A stretch of 64,000 bases of DNA from Roseomonas sp. (GCA_020249265.1 JADCGA010000011.1:62001-126000), one strand, 5' to 3'; shown: positions 26,140 through 35,270, counted from the stretch's first letter. Translations and numbers: made by a program. The notes: generated from the sequence alone by a model not told the origin.

Positions 26140-27239
26140 GCCGCGCCGCTGGCGGAATAGGCGCGACCCTTCCAACCGGCAGGGCGGCCGATCAGCACGC
26201 GCACCAAAGCGGTCCATTGAATGGCGAGACCCACTAGCACGGCCAAGGGATGCAGCGGCACTGTCCACCAGGCTTCACGCGTACTGAAGGTAATGACGGC
26301 GCGCAACCCGAACACAAGCAGGATGGCAAGCGCCGCCTGCCATTCCGGCAGCAGAAAGAAGGGCCAGATATGCGCACCGGCCAGAAGCGTGGTCCAAATG
26401 GGCAGGCCAACTGGCGTCGCCATGCCTTCATGCGCATTCTTGATGAAGCCGTTCCAACTGGTGCGAAAGCCATTATACATGCGGCATTCCGCGAGCGTCA
26501 CACCTTCCACCATTTCGGTGCGAAAACCAGCGCCGCGTAGCTTGCGCGCCAGCTGCAAGCCATCATGAAGCGAGCCGCGAATTGCTCCATGCCCGCCAAG
26601 GGCTTCGTAGGCAGCACGCTCGAAAAGGATCAACTGCCCGCAAGCGGCGCCAAGCTCCGCGCGTTCAGTCTCGGCCCGCCCGCCGCCGGGCAGATAGCCG
26701 ATCAACAGCAGATTAATCATGGGCACTGTCAGCGCCTCACCCAGTGAGCCAATGATCTGGCGCGGTACGCCTGTCACCATGGCCAGCTTCTGCCGCGCAG
26801 CATGGCCGCACATCGCCGAAGCGGCATCACGCGCCAGCCGTACATCGGCATCAATGAACAGGAAATGCGTCCCCCGCGCCGCTTCCGCCAACCGCGCACA
26901 GGCATGCACCTTGCCGGTCCAGCCTTGCGGTAGCGGCGGGCAGGCCAGCAAACGCACCCGCGCATCCCGCGCGGCATAGGCATTCACAATCGCTGCCGTG
27001 CGATCGGTGGAACCATCATCCATCACCAGCACTTCAATCGCGACACCTTGTTGGGCCAGCGCAGCATCAAGGCAGGCGGCGATATGCGCTTCCTCATTCC
27101 GCGCTGGAATCAGAATGGAAACCAGCGCATCCTTGGGCGCGGGCCCGCGCGCCTTGGCCATGCGGCGGAGATTATCAATTGCGAAACCCACAGGAAACAG
27201 CGCCAAAGCAAGCGCAATCCAGGGCAGGAATTCTGTCAT
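26136..27239 (-). CDS. membrane glycosyltransferase family 2, CrtQ/HpnB-like
   Basis: This is a 367-residue GT-A glycosyltransferase with one N-terminal helix and two or three C-terminal helices. VSILIPARNEE, VMDDGSTDRT, the LPQGWTGKVHAC segment, the metal motif FIDADVRL and a late GSLHDGLQLARKLRGAG are present. The GWTGK-type motif is shared by CrtQ, which glucosylates diaponeurosporenoate, and by the hopene-associated HpnB group. Lying inside a C30 carotenoid operon with 4-base overlaps on both sides, it most likely attaches a sugar to the carotenoid carboxylate. Which sugar cannot be told from sequence. Confidence 0.85.
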   Translation of the reverse strand: MTEFLPWIALALALFPVGFAIDNLRRMAKARGPAPKDALVSILIPARNEEAHIAACLDAALAQQGVAIEVLVMDDGSTDRTAAIVNAYAARDARVRLLACPPLPQGWTGKVHACARLAEAARGTHFLFIDADVRLARDAASAMCGHAARQKLAMVTGVPRQIIGSLGEALTVPMINLLLIGYLPGGGRAETERAELGAACGQLILFERAAYEALGGHGAIRGSLHDGLQLARKLRGAGFRTEMVEGVTLAECRMYNGFRTSWNGFIKNAHEGMATPVGLPIWTTLLAGAHIWPFFLLPEWQAALAILLVFGLRAVITFSTREAWWTVPLHPLAVLVGLAIQWTALVRVLIGRPAGWKGRAYSASGAA

Positions 27240-28054
27240 GGCGCAGTCTCCGCGCGTTGTTCATGTCGGGGGTCGAATCGTTCGCCGCGCAGCAGCGCCT
27301 TGGCGCGGCGCCAGGCTTGATAAATGCCGCCCATGCCTTCGCGCCCCTGCACCAGGGTTTGAAACGCCGCCGGATCACGCGCAATGGCATCGGCGCTGAG
27401 CTTATCCATGACGCTTGCCAGGGCACCTGAAAGCAAGGCGCTGCGCGCATCTCGCGGCGCTTCCAGCAGTGTCGCAGCGGGAATAGGCGCGCCGAAAGCA
27501 GCCAGCATTTCCGCCTTGCGCTCACTCCAGAACGGGTAATCCAGCGCGAGTGGCACAAACACCGCATCGGGCGCGATTTCCGGCAGGCGGATCACGCCGG
27601 GCGCAATCGGCACGGGCCTTTCGCGCGCGTCGCTGAATCGCCCCGGCGCATTGATCCAGAGGATATGCGAAGGATTTGCCAAAACCTTTTCCACCACGCG
27701 CAAAAACGCCACAGAACCGCGTGCCGATCCGGTTTCAATGCCAAACACGCCAAGTCGCTTCATGAAGCGATATTTTTCGAGTGCCGCCGCATCCATCGGC
27801 GTGAATAACGGCCGATACGGCAAAAGCCGGCGATAGAGCAGCATGAAGGCCACGCCATCCCACCAGGAAGGGTGATTGGCGAAAATCACCACGGGCTTGC
27901 CTGCCGGCAATTCAGGCAGGCCCCAGCGCGCCACGCGCAGTGCGCGCATATGCTTGGCGAAGAAACGCGTGAACATGAAATCGAAAAAATCCAGATGGCG
28001 CGCGGAACGCAGCGCCACCGGGTCAGGCACTTGTTTTGCCTGGCCTGTCGTCAT
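27236..28054 (-). CDS. lysophospholipid-acyltransferase-like protein, probable carotenoid glycoside acyltransferase
   Basis: This is a 272-residue acyltransferase of the PlsC superfamily. The catalytic motif is FANHPSWWDGVAF (the H-x4-D of block I), followed by LFTPMDAAAL, the block II-like FGIETGSARGS and the changed block III INAPGRFSDAR, where the usual EGTR is replaced. Related proteins in C30 carotenoid clusters esterify the sugar of the carotenoid glycoside with a fatty acid. The gene overlaps both neighbours by 4 bases. An ordinary phospholipid role is possible, but the altered block III and the operon position argue for a specialised acceptor. Confidence 0.82.
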   Translation of the reverse strand: MTTGQAKQVPDPVALRSARHLDFFDFMFTRFFAKHMRALRVARWGLPELPAGKPVVIFANHPSWWDGVAFMLLYRRLLPYRPLFTPMDAAALEKYRFMKRLGVFGIETGSARGSVAFLRVVEKVLANPSHILWINAPGRFSDARERPVPIAPGVIRLPEIAPDAVFVPLALDYPFWSERKAEMLAAFGAPIPAATLLEAPRDARSALLSGALASVMDKLSADAIARDPAAFQTLVQGREGMGGIYQAWRRAKALLRGERFDPRHEQRAETAP

Positions 28055-29634
28055 TCCGCCGCGGCTGGCAAATCGGCCTCTCGCCGGCCGGCCAATTCAG
28101 CTTCGGGCGACATGCCGCGCCCGCCAAGATCACGGTCCAAAGCATCGGCCGCGATCCAGCCGGACATCATCACCATGGGCATGCCAGGGCCGGGATGCGC
28201 CGCACCGCCGGCCAGATAAAGCCCCTTGATCGCCTTGCTGCGATTGCTCGGCTTGAAGGCGCCGGTGAAGGAACCATGCGATGCCAGGCCATAAATCGCG
28301 CCATTCAGCACCTTGTAGCGGTTATGGATATCAACCGGCGTCAATTGGCTTTCGCAGACAATGCGGCTTTCGATGTCTTCCATCCCTGCAGTGCGCTTCA
28401 GCTTATCCAGGATTTTCTGGCGATAGGCCGGGAACATTTTCGACCAATCATGATGTGGGCGCAGATAGGGCGTGTGTACCAGGACATAAAGCGCTTCCCC
28501 ACCTTCCGGCGCGACCGAAGGATCAGTGCACGATGGCGCGGCGAGATACGCAGTCGGGTCCGGCGCCGGTTCGCCCTTGCGATAGATGGCATCGAATTCT
28601 TCTTCCGCATCGCGGGAGAAGACGAAATCATGATGCGCCAAATGTTCGTAACGGCGGTTCAGGCCTAAATAGAGCACCACACCGGAACAGGCGGGTTCAT
28701 ATTTCTTGGCATAGCGCTGAGACGCATTGCCCTTCACCAATTCCGTATAGGTGCGGATCGCATCCATGTTCGAAATCAGCGCATCGCAGGCAATGCGTTC
28801 GCCATTGGTCGTGACACTGCGCACCGCACCATTCACGATTTCAATATCCGTCACTTCGGCATTGGTACGCAAATCAGCGCCCAGCGACGCGGCAAGATTG
28901 GCAAGCCCTTCCGCCGTGGCGCGCGTGCCGCCCACGGGATACCACACCCCTTCGGATGCCTGCATATCGCCAATGCTGCACAGCACCGCCGGCGCCAGAT
29001 AGGGGCTTGATCCGACATATTGAGTGAAGTGATCCAGCATTTGCGCCAATTGCTCATTCGGCACATGGCCGCGAATAACCTTCGCCACCGTCTGGCCCAT
29101 GCGCAGCGCCATGACATCACGCAGCACATCGGGCTTGAAGTTGTCGCCAAGATTCAGCGTATCGCCGATGCCTTCCACGGGCTTCCAGAAGAAGAATTTC
29201 TCGGAAACCTTGTGCAAATGGCGGGCCACGCGCTGGAATCGTTCATACCCCGCGCCATTCGGCCCGCCGGGAGCGAATTCATCCATCAGCCGTGCCATAT
29301 CCTGCACGTTTTCGATCAGATCAATCTGCTTGCTGCCATCAAAAAAGCAGCGCCATTGCGGATCAAGCCGGATCAGCGGCATTTCCTTTTGCTGATCGCG
29401 CCCCGCTTCGGCGAAGATGCGGCGCAGCACGCGCGGCACGGTCAGGATGGTGGGGCCCATATCGAAGCGGAAATTCCCGCGCCCATCCGGCGATGGCATG
29501 CTCAGCACCGCCGCCTTGCCGCCCAGCCAGGAATTACGCTCAAGGACCGTGACCTGATGCCCACGCGCCTGCGCGGTGGCGGCGGCTGCAAGCCCACCCA
29601 AACCGCTGCCAATGACAACTACCTTGGCACCCAT
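28051..29634 (-). CDS. CrtP/CrtNb-like carotenoid oxidase (phytoene desaturase family)
   Basis: This FAD-dependent enzyme of 527 residues belongs to the CrtI/CrtN/CrtP family. The opening GSGLGGLAAAATAQARGH, then LGGKAAVLSMPS and DMGPTILTVPRV, are nearer to the CrtP oxidases (GGK and GPSILT types) than to CrtN, so it is tentatively assigned to oxidation of terminal methyl groups to aldehydes. The C-terminal FAD segment reads GLYLAGGAAHPGPGMPMV. GGAGAGGG precedes the ATG. It is the second gene of the operon, 15 bases after the other family member. The desaturase and oxidase roles of the two could be swapped. Confidence 0.85.
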   Translation of the reverse strand: MGAKVVVIGSGLGGLAAAATAQARGHQVTVLERNSWLGGKAAVLSMPSPDGRGNFRFDMGPTILTVPRVLRRIFAEAGRDQQKEMPLIRLDPQWRCFFDGSKQIDLIENVQDMARLMDEFAPGGPNGAGYERFQRVARHLHKVSEKFFFWKPVEGIGDTLNLGDNFKPDVLRDVMALRMGQTVAKVIRGHVPNEQLAQMLDHFTQYVGSSPYLAPAVLCSIGDMQASEGVWYPVGGTRATAEGLANLAASLGADLRTNAEVTDIEIVNGAVRSVTTNGERIACDALISNMDAIRTYTELVKGNASQRYAKKYEPACSGVVLYLGLNRRYEHLAHHDFVFSRDAEEEFDAIYRKGEPAPDPTAYLAAPSCTDPSVAPEGGEALYVLVHTPYLRPHHDWSKMFPAYRQKILDKLKRTAGMEDIESRIVCESQLTPVDIHNRYKVLNGAIYGLASHGSFTGAFKPSNRSKAIKGLYLAGGAAHPGPGMPMVMMSGWIAADALDRDLGGRGMSPEAELAGRREADLPAAAE

Positions 29635-29649
29635 CGCGCCCTCTCCTTC

Positions 29650-31275
29650 TCAGTCGCCAGCAGACTGTTTGGTCGCATTTTCCGAGCCGCCAAGTGAGTC
29701 CACTTGGCTTGAAAATGCTCCCACATTGGCCCGCATATGGCTTGGGCTGCGTTCGCTGCGCGCCATGCCCAAATCCTGCAACAATAAATCCGCGCTGATC
29801 CGCGCACCTTCATAAATCACCGGCAGCCCACTGCCCGGATGCGTGCCGCCGCCCACCAGATACACGCCCCGCGCCTTACCGAAGCGATTGCGCGGGCGGA
29901 AATGCATCATCTGCCGCACATTATGCGCCAGGTTGAAAGTCGCCCCATAGCCAACCGCATAATCATCCTGCCAACCTTGTGGCGAGAGGATTTTCTCGTA
30001 CCGAATGCGGCTTTCGATATCATGCAGGCCCAGCGCCTTCAGCCTATCCAAAGCAAGTCGCCGATAGCGCGGCGCTTCTGCCGCCCAATCCGCCCCACCC
30101 AAAAGATTCGGCACGGGCACCAGCATATAAAGCGTGGAATGCCCAGGCGGTGCGAGTGAAGGATCCGTGCTGGCGGCGGCCTGCACATAAAGCGAAGGAT
30201 TTTGCGGAATAATCCCTGCTTCGATCTGCGCCAGGTTATTCTCATAATCTTCCGCGAGCAGCACGGTGTGATGCGCCAGATCAAGCGGCCCTTCAATGCC
30301 AAGATAAAGCATGAAGGTGGAACAGGAATACCGCGCCTCGGCGATTTTCTTATCGGGCCATTGCGGGCGCTGTTCTTCTTCCATCAGCCCCGGAATGGCA
30401 TGCGCGAAATCGGCATTCACCACCACCGCATCCGCGGCATGCAACCGTCCGCCCGCTTCAACACCCACCGCGCGCCGGCCTTCAAAGACAATGCGATCAA
30501 CCTTGGTGTTCAGGCGGATATCCACGCCGACACTCTCGGCCACCCGGGCCATGGCTTCCGATATCACGCCGCACCCGCCGCGCGGGTGAAACACGCCATG
30601 TTCATATTCCAGGAAGGACAGGATGGAGAACATGCTCGGGCAACGAAACGGACTCATGCCCAGGTATTTGGACTGGAAGGAAAATGCCAAGCGCGTGCGC
30701 GGATCAGAGAAGTGTCTTTGCAATTCCTGATCCAGCGAAAGCCAGGGCCGCAGATGCTTGAGCCCATTCATCACTTCCGGCGCCAGATAAGTCATCACGC
30801 CATGAAAGGGCCGTTCCAACACGGGGCGGAAGGCTTCCAGCTTCACGCGGTTTTCCGCCATGAAGCTGCGTACCCCCGCGGCATCGGCTGGGTTGATCTT
30901 CGCCACTTCCGCTTCCATGCGCGCCAGATCGGGCGTCGCTTCAATGGAAACAGGATTGGCGCCTTCAAAAATCAGCCGATACTGCGGATCAAGGCGGATC
31001 AAATCCACCTCATCCTCAAGCCGTGCGCCGCAGGCTTCGAAGATTTCCGCCAGGATGCGCGGATACAGGAAGAAGGTCGGCCCAATATCAAAGCGGTAGC
31101 CGCCAGGCGCCGTTACGGTGCGGGTGCGCCCGCCTACCACGGCATCCTTTTCGAATACCGTGACGCGCACGCCTGAGGAGGCCAGCAGCATGGCCGCGGC
31201 CAAGCCTCCGGGGCCGGCGCCGATTACGGCGACATGGGGGCGAGTTTGTGAGAGCGAGGGAGGTGATGCGTTCAT
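29650..31275 (-). CDS. crtN: CrtN-like squalene/diapophytoene desaturase (phytoene desaturase family)
   Basis: This FAD-dependent desaturase of 541 residues heads the carotenoid operon. VIGAGPGGLAAAMLLASSG, VVGGRTRT and FDIGPTFFLYP form the N-terminal FAD region, and VYLVGGGTHPGSGLPVI the C-terminal one. In C30 pathways that start from squalene, CrtN introduces the conjugated double bonds. No CrtM or CrtB gene is nearby, so the substrate is expected to be squalene from HpnCDE. The final ~35 residues (after SADLLLQDLG) are a serine-rich tail. The region upstream to 31360 should hold the operon promoter, but no convincing -35/-10 pair was found. Confidence 0.86.
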   Translation of the reverse strand: MNASPPSLSQTRPHVAVIGAGPGGLAAAMLLASSGVRVTVFEKDAVVGGRTRTVTAPGGYRFDIGPTFFLYPRILAEIFEACGARLEDEVDLIRLDPQYRLIFEGANPVSIEATPDLARMEAEVAKINPADAAGVRSFMAENRVKLEAFRPVLERPFHGVMTYLAPEVMNGLKHLRPWLSLDQELQRHFSDPRTRLAFSFQSKYLGMSPFRCPSMFSILSFLEYEHGVFHPRGGCGVISEAMARVAESVGVDIRLNTKVDRIVFEGRRAVGVEAGGRLHAADAVVVNADFAHAIPGLMEEEQRPQWPDKKIAEARYSCSTFMLYLGIEGPLDLAHHTVLLAEDYENNLAQIEAGIIPQNPSLYVQAAASTDPSLAPPGHSTLYMLVPVPNLLGGADWAAEAPRYRRLALDRLKALGLHDIESRIRYEKILSPQGWQDDYAVGYGATFNLAHNVRQMMHFRPRNRFGKARGVYLVGGGTHPGSGLPVIYEGARISADLLLQDLGMARSERSPSHMRANVGAFSSQVDSLGGSENATKQSAGD

Positions 31276-31360
31276 CCGGCAATCTGTCTTTACGGCCTAT
31301 CGGTACCAAATGTCTAAAAGGAAGTAAAAGCCGGGCCGGCCAAAAGGGGTTGGGTAGCCC

Positions 31361-32977
31361 TCAGGCTGCCATGGCCCCCTCGATTTCCGCGAAGCGCGCC
31401 CCAGCACGCGGGAGGAGCCGCCGCAGATAGAAATCCGCCACCGCCCCATAAGCCGCGCCATCCGCCGCGGCCGCCCGCGCGAGAAGAGCACCCCCCAGCA
31501 CCCAGCCCACAGCATCCAAATAGGCAGTCGCGAGCGATTGGCTAGCCTCTGCATCGCGGCCTTGCACTTCCAGCATGGCTTCCGTGGTCCGGGCCAGCCC
31601 CTCAGCCGCGGCGCGCAGCCTGGCATCGGGCAGGGCGGCGATCTCGCTGATGAGGCTCCGCATCTCCGCCCCGCCATCGCGGGCGAGCTTGCGGGTCAGC
31701 AGGTCAATGGCCTGGATGCCGTTGGTGCCCTCATAAATCGGGGCAATGCGGGCATCGCGCAGCACCTGGGCGGCGCCGGTATCCTCAATAAAGCCCATCC
31801 CGCCATGCACCTGCACGCCGAGGGAGGCGGTTTCCACCCCGCGATCCGTGGCCCAAGCCTTCAGCACCGGGATCAGCAGCGCCAGCCGCGCGCTGGCCGC
31901 TTTATCGCCCAAAAGCTCCGCCCTGTCGGCCGCCACTGCCGCTTCCAGCATGATCAGCCGCGCGGCGAGCGTGCAGGCGCGCATTTCCATCAGCATACGC
32001 GCCACATCCGGGTGTTCCGCAATGCTGCGCCCGCTCTGCACGCGCTGCGCGGCATAGGCTTCCGCGAGCCGTAGTGCCGCCGCGCCATGGGCTACACCTT
32101 GGGTGCCAACGCCAAGCCTGGCATTATTCATCATGGCGAACATGGCTTGCAGGCCGCGATGCGGTTCGCCGACCATCTCGGCCTCCGCCCCTTCATACAG
32201 CATGATGCAGGTAGGGCTGCCATGGATGCCCATTTTGCGTTCGATGCCACCGCAGCGGAAGGCATTGCGCGCGCCTTCGGGCAGGATTTTCGGCGCGGCG
32301 AATAGCGAAATCCCGCGCGAGCCCGGCGGCGCATCCGGCAGGCGCGCCAGCACCAGATGCAGGATATTGCCGGCGCAATCATGCTCACCCCAGGTGATGA
32401 AAATCTTCTGCCCGTGCAAGGCATAACGCCCATTGCCGAGAGGCTCGGCGCGCGTGCGCAGCATGCCCAGATCACTGCCGGCTTGCGGTTCGGTCAGGCA
32501 CATCGCGCCGGTCCATTCGCCCGCAATCATCGGCGGCAGCCAGCGCGCCGCCTGATCCGGCGTGGCGTGATGCCGCAGCAGATCAATCGCCCCCGCCGTC
32601 AGCAGCGGGCCGAGCATGAAGGATGTATCCGCCGCCATGCCCAATTCCGTCATGGCGGTCCAAAGGCTGATCGGCAGACCCTGCCCGCCATGTTCCACCG
32701 GTGCTGCAAGCCCCTGCCAGCCGCCTTCGCGCCATTGATCATAAAGCGCTGGGTAATGCGCCGGCGTGGTCACCGTGCCATTGGCATAGCGCGCGCCTTG
32801 CTTATCGGCTTCCTGCGCCTTGGGTTGCAGCGCTTCGGTGCAGAAGCGGTTCGCCTCGGTCACGATTTGGGCGATGTCATCGGCGGAAAGCGGCGCGCCG
32901 GCGGCATTGGTCAGGCCCGGCAGGTCAACCAGGCGGGTCAGGCCGAAAATCAGGTCATCAGCGGCGGTGGTGGTCAT
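31361..32977 (-). CDS. acyl-CoA dehydrogenase
   Basis: This FAD-dependent acyl-CoA dehydrogenase has 538 residues, with an extended C-terminal domain as in the DmdC/AidB-neighbour type. CLTEPQAGSDLG, KIFITWGEHD, VHGGMGFIEDTGAAQV and the catalytic glutamate in IYEGTNGIQAIDL are all visible. It oxidises acyl-CoA thioesters to enoyl-CoA; relatives act on fatty acyl-CoA or 3-methylmercaptopropionyl-CoA. The gene starts 4 bases inside the end of the upstream flavoprotein gene. It ends 85 bases before the carotenoid operon start, on the same strand. Confidence 0.92.
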   Translation of the reverse strand: MTTTAADDLIFGLTRLVDLPGLTNAAGAPLSADDIAQIVTEANRFCTEALQPKAQEADKQGARYANGTVTTPAHYPALYDQWREGGWQGLAAPVEHGGQGLPISLWTAMTELGMAADTSFMLGPLLTAGAIDLLRHHATPDQAARWLPPMIAGEWTGAMCLTEPQAGSDLGMLRTRAEPLGNGRYALHGQKIFITWGEHDCAGNILHLVLARLPDAPPGSRGISLFAAPKILPEGARNAFRCGGIERKMGIHGSPTCIMLYEGAEAEMVGEPHRGLQAMFAMMNNARLGVGTQGVAHGAAALRLAEAYAAQRVQSGRSIAEHPDVARMLMEMRACTLAARLIMLEAAVAADRAELLGDKAASARLALLIPVLKAWATDRGVETASLGVQVHGGMGFIEDTGAAQVLRDARIAPIYEGTNGIQAIDLLTRKLARDGGAEMRSLISEIAALPDARLRAAAEGLARTTEAMLEVQGRDAEASQSLATAYLDAVGWVLGGALLARAAAADGAAYGAVADFYLRRLLPRAGARFAEIEGAMAA

Positions 32978-34134
32978 GTTGTGCTCTCCAATCCGGCCAG
33001 CAGGCCAGGTGCCGGGGCATCACGCCCGGCGGCCCAGCCCGGTAGTGCGCGGGCGAGCGCAGTATCCTCCGCCGCCGCGGCCAGGGCCAGACCTAAAAGC
33101 GGGGCGAATTTGAAGCCATGGCCGGAAAAGCCGGACATGACAAAGCAGGCGGGGGCGGCGGCTTCCAGGATGAATTCCTCCCGGTCTTCCACATCGTAAT
33201 AGCAGGCCTGGGCGCCCAGCACGCGATAACCAGCCGCATCGATCAGGCGCGGGCGGGCGAGGGCCAGGATTTCCTCGATTTCAGCGGGCGTTGCTTCGCG
33301 CGGGTCGGCCCCGGCATCGCCCTGGCGCGAAAAGCGGTGATCCCCGATCTTGAGTGCGGTGCCCGCCACCGGCGGTACGGCGTAAAACCCCCCATCCTCG
33401 GCCAGATCAAGCAGCATGGGCGCGGCTGCCCAGGCGGCGCGAAATTCGGGCGGGGCTTCAAGACGCACCAGGATTTGCCGGGACGGCACCACGCGGCCAG
33501 TAAGCCGGGTGCCGAGCAGCCTTGGCCCCCAGGGTCCGGCGGCGAGTACCAGCAGATCAGCGCTGCGCGCCACACCGTTGGTGAGCCTCAGCGCCGCACG
33601 ATCCGGCAGCGCAGCGGTGACCTCGGCGGCCTCGAACACCACGCCCTGGGTGGCAAGATGCGCGGCGAGCCCGGCGACGATGCGTTCAGCGAGCAGCGCG
33701 CCACCGCGCGGCAAGGTGAAGGCGGCGGCAATGCCGGTATCTGACAGCATGGGAAAGCGCTTGGTGATCTGATCCGGCGCCAAATCCACGCAAGAAAGCC
33801 CATCGGCCCGCAGCGCAGCACGGCTTCCCGCAAGCCAGCCACCCTGGTGATTGGCCAGCGCGAGCACGCCGGTTTCAACATAATGCCGGGCGCCGAGTGC
33901 GGCCCAGATCATCTCCCAAGCCGCATAGGCAGGGTCAACCATCCGCATATAGCCGGCCTGCGCGCCATAGGCGTGGCGGATCAGTCGGTGCTGATCCACG
34001 GATGCGCCGCGCGGATTGGGGATGGGTGCCTGTTCAATCACGCGCACCTGCCAGCCGGCACGGGTCAGCGCCCAAGCGGTACAAAGCCCCATGATGCCGG
34101 CGCCAAGGACAAGGGCGTTTCGTTGTGCTGCCAT
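32974..34134 (-). CDS. FAD-dependent amine oxidase, sarcosine-oxidase-like
   Basis: This flavoprotein of 386 residues belongs to the DAO family, near monomeric sarcosine oxidase and N-methyltryptophan oxidase. ALVLGAGIMGLCTAWALTRAG (quoted as VLGAGIMGLCTAWAL) binds ADP, and GASVDQHRLIRHAYG is the typical second block. ACYYD contains the cysteine that carries covalent FAD in MSOX. SGFSGHGFKFAPLLG is the usual C-terminal FAD contact. It oxidises a secondary amine or N-methyl amino acid to imine with peroxide release. It overlaps the acyl-CoA dehydrogenase gene by 4 bases. The substrate is not known. Confidence 0.9.
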   Translation of the reverse strand: MAAQRNALVLGAGIMGLCTAWALTRAGWQVRVIEQAPIPNPRGASVDQHRLIRHAYGAQAGYMRMVDPAYAAWEMIWAALGARHYVETGVLALANHQGGWLAGSRAALRADGLSCVDLAPDQITKRFPMLSDTGIAAAFTLPRGGALLAERIVAGLAAHLATQGVVFEAAEVTAALPDRAALRLTNGVARSADLLVLAAGPWGPRLLGTRLTGRVVPSRQILVRLEAPPEFRAAWAAAPMLLDLAEDGGFYAVPPVAGTALKIGDHRFSRQGDAGADPREATPAEIEEILALARPRLIDAAGYRVLGAQACYYDVEDREEFILEAAAPACFVMSGFSGHGFKFAPLLGLALAAAAEDTALARALPGWAAGRDAPAPGLLAGLESTT

Positions 34135-34268
34135 GGGGCAAGCCTATGCCGGTTTGGGCGGGGATTGGAAATGCTTGTTTTATCAAACCGCGAAGGGCAA
34201 ACCTTCTTTGCCTAATCGGTGCAAGGCAAAGCCCCTTCCCGCCAAAGCCAAAAGGAACGCAAACCGCC

Positions 34269-34655
34269 ATGATCATCGCCTTCTGGACCCTGCCTTTGAC
34301 GCTGATTTTCATCTGGCTAAGCTTGCGCGTGATCCGTTATCGGCGGGCTGAGCGGATCCCACTTGGGTCGGGCGGTAATCCCGCGCTGGAACGCGCCATC
34401 CGGGCGCATGCGAATTTCGCGGAATTTGTGCCCTTTGCGGTGCTGCTGCTGATCCTGGCGGAATGGGGCGGTGCCTGGCCATGGCTGCTGCACGCGCTTG
34501 CGGCGCTGCTGGTCACGGCGCGCCTGTCCCATGGCATGGGCATAGCGAAGGACCCCGAAGATTATCGCTTTCGCGTCTTTGGCATGATGGGGACTTTTAG
34601 CGTCATGGGTATCGCAGCACTGGCGGCCTTCCTGGGGGCTGTCCTGCGCGGCTGA
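34269..34655 (+). CDS. MAPEG family membrane protein
   Basis: This is a 128-residue protein with four hydrophobic helices of the MAPEG family (membrane-associated proteins in eicosanoid and glutathione metabolism). Family marks are IPLGSGGNPALERAIRAHANFAEFVPF (quoted as ALERAIRAHANFAEF) and LSHGMGIAKDPEDYRFRVFG (quoted as LSHGMGI). Bacterial members may conjugate glutathione to lipophilic compounds. ATG 34269 has AAAAGGAA upstream; earlier in-frame starts do not fit the membrane topology. It diverges from the flavoprotein gene. Confidence 0.88.
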   Translation: MIIAFWTLPLTLIFIWLSLRVIRYRRAERIPLGSGGNPALERAIRAHANFAEFVPFAVLLLILAEWGGAWPWLLHALAALLVTARLSHGMGIAKDPEDYRFRVFGMMGTFSVMGIAALAAFLGAVLRG

Positions 34656-34716
34656 GGCTTGCGGGATTCGACCGATTGCGCCCGTTCATGCCCCTTCTCA
34701 CGGATAGAATTGATCC

Positions 34717-35148
34717 ATGACCTTGGCCCCCCCGACGCGTCCCGCCGACCTCGTCCCAGAGCTTTCGGTGCGCGACCTTGCGGCGAGCCTTGCCTTCTGG
34801 TGCGGGCCTTGTGGCTTCGCCGTGGTCTTCGACCGTCCGGAGCAAGGCTTCGCCTGCATTCAGCGCGGCACGGCGCGGGTGATGCTGGACCAACTCGGCA
34901 CGGGCCGGGACTGGGTGACGGCGCCGCTCGAACCGCCGCTTGGGCGGGGGATCAACCTTGAGATAGCGGTCGAGGATATCGCGCCAATCCTGGCGGCGCT
35001 GGAGGCGGCGGGCTGGCCGCTTTTCCTCGGCCCCGAGGAGAAGACCTACCGCGTCGGCGAGGGGTCAGTGACGGTGCGGCAATTCCTGGTGCAGGATCCG
35101 GATGGCTACCTGCTGCGCTTTTCCGAGAGGATCGGCCATGGCGCATGA
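34717..35148 (+). CDS. VOC superfamily protein, bleomycin-resistance-like
   Basis: This is a 143-residue vicinal-oxygen-chelate protein. PELSVRDLAASLAFWCGPCGF is the opening half-site (quoted as LSVRDLAASLAFW), and the C-terminal block is RQFLVQDPDGYLLRFSE. Family members bind antibiotics or act as small glyoxalase/dioxygenase-like enzymes; full metal ligands are not obvious, which favours a binding or resistance role. The ribosome site is weak (GGATAG). Its stop codon lies inside the start of a truncated PhzF-like frame, indicating a former operon. Confidence 0.87.
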   Translation: MTLAPPTRPADLVPELSVRDLAASLAFWCGPCGFAVVFDRPEQGFACIQRGTARVMLDQLGTGRDWVTAPLEPPLGRGINLEIAVEDIAPILAALEAAGWPLFLGPEEKTYRVGEGSVTVRQFLVQDPDGYLLRFSERIGHGA

Positions 35149-35242
35149 ATTCAAGACCTTCGAAATCTTTACCGACCAGCGCTTCGGGGCATCATCATGC
35201 GTGGCTGAGAGGTGGTGCGTTACGCGCGCATGCAGCCTATGA
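35138..35242 (+). pseudogene. N-terminal remnant of a PhzF-family isomerase gene
   Basis: A frame of 34 codons starts with ATG 35138 inside the end of the VOC gene, with GAGAGG upstream. Its first 17 residues, HEFKTFEIFTDQRFG, match the start of PhzF-type isomerases, which continue with GNPLAV. Directly after FG the sequence diverges into unrelated residues and stops at 35242. The rest of the gene (about 250 codons) is missing. It is therefore read as the 5' stub left by a deletion that brought the rhodanese gene close. The short match limits certainty. Confidence 0.45.
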
Positions 35243-35270
35243 TGGCGTGTCCAACAGGGAGAGATAATCC

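Noticed and set aside
28051-31275. C40 (CrtI/CrtD) carotenoid desaturases
   Set aside because: No crtB, crtE or crtY is nearby, and the genes share an operon with hpnCDE-type squalene genes, an aldehyde dehydrogenase and C30-type tailoring enzymes.
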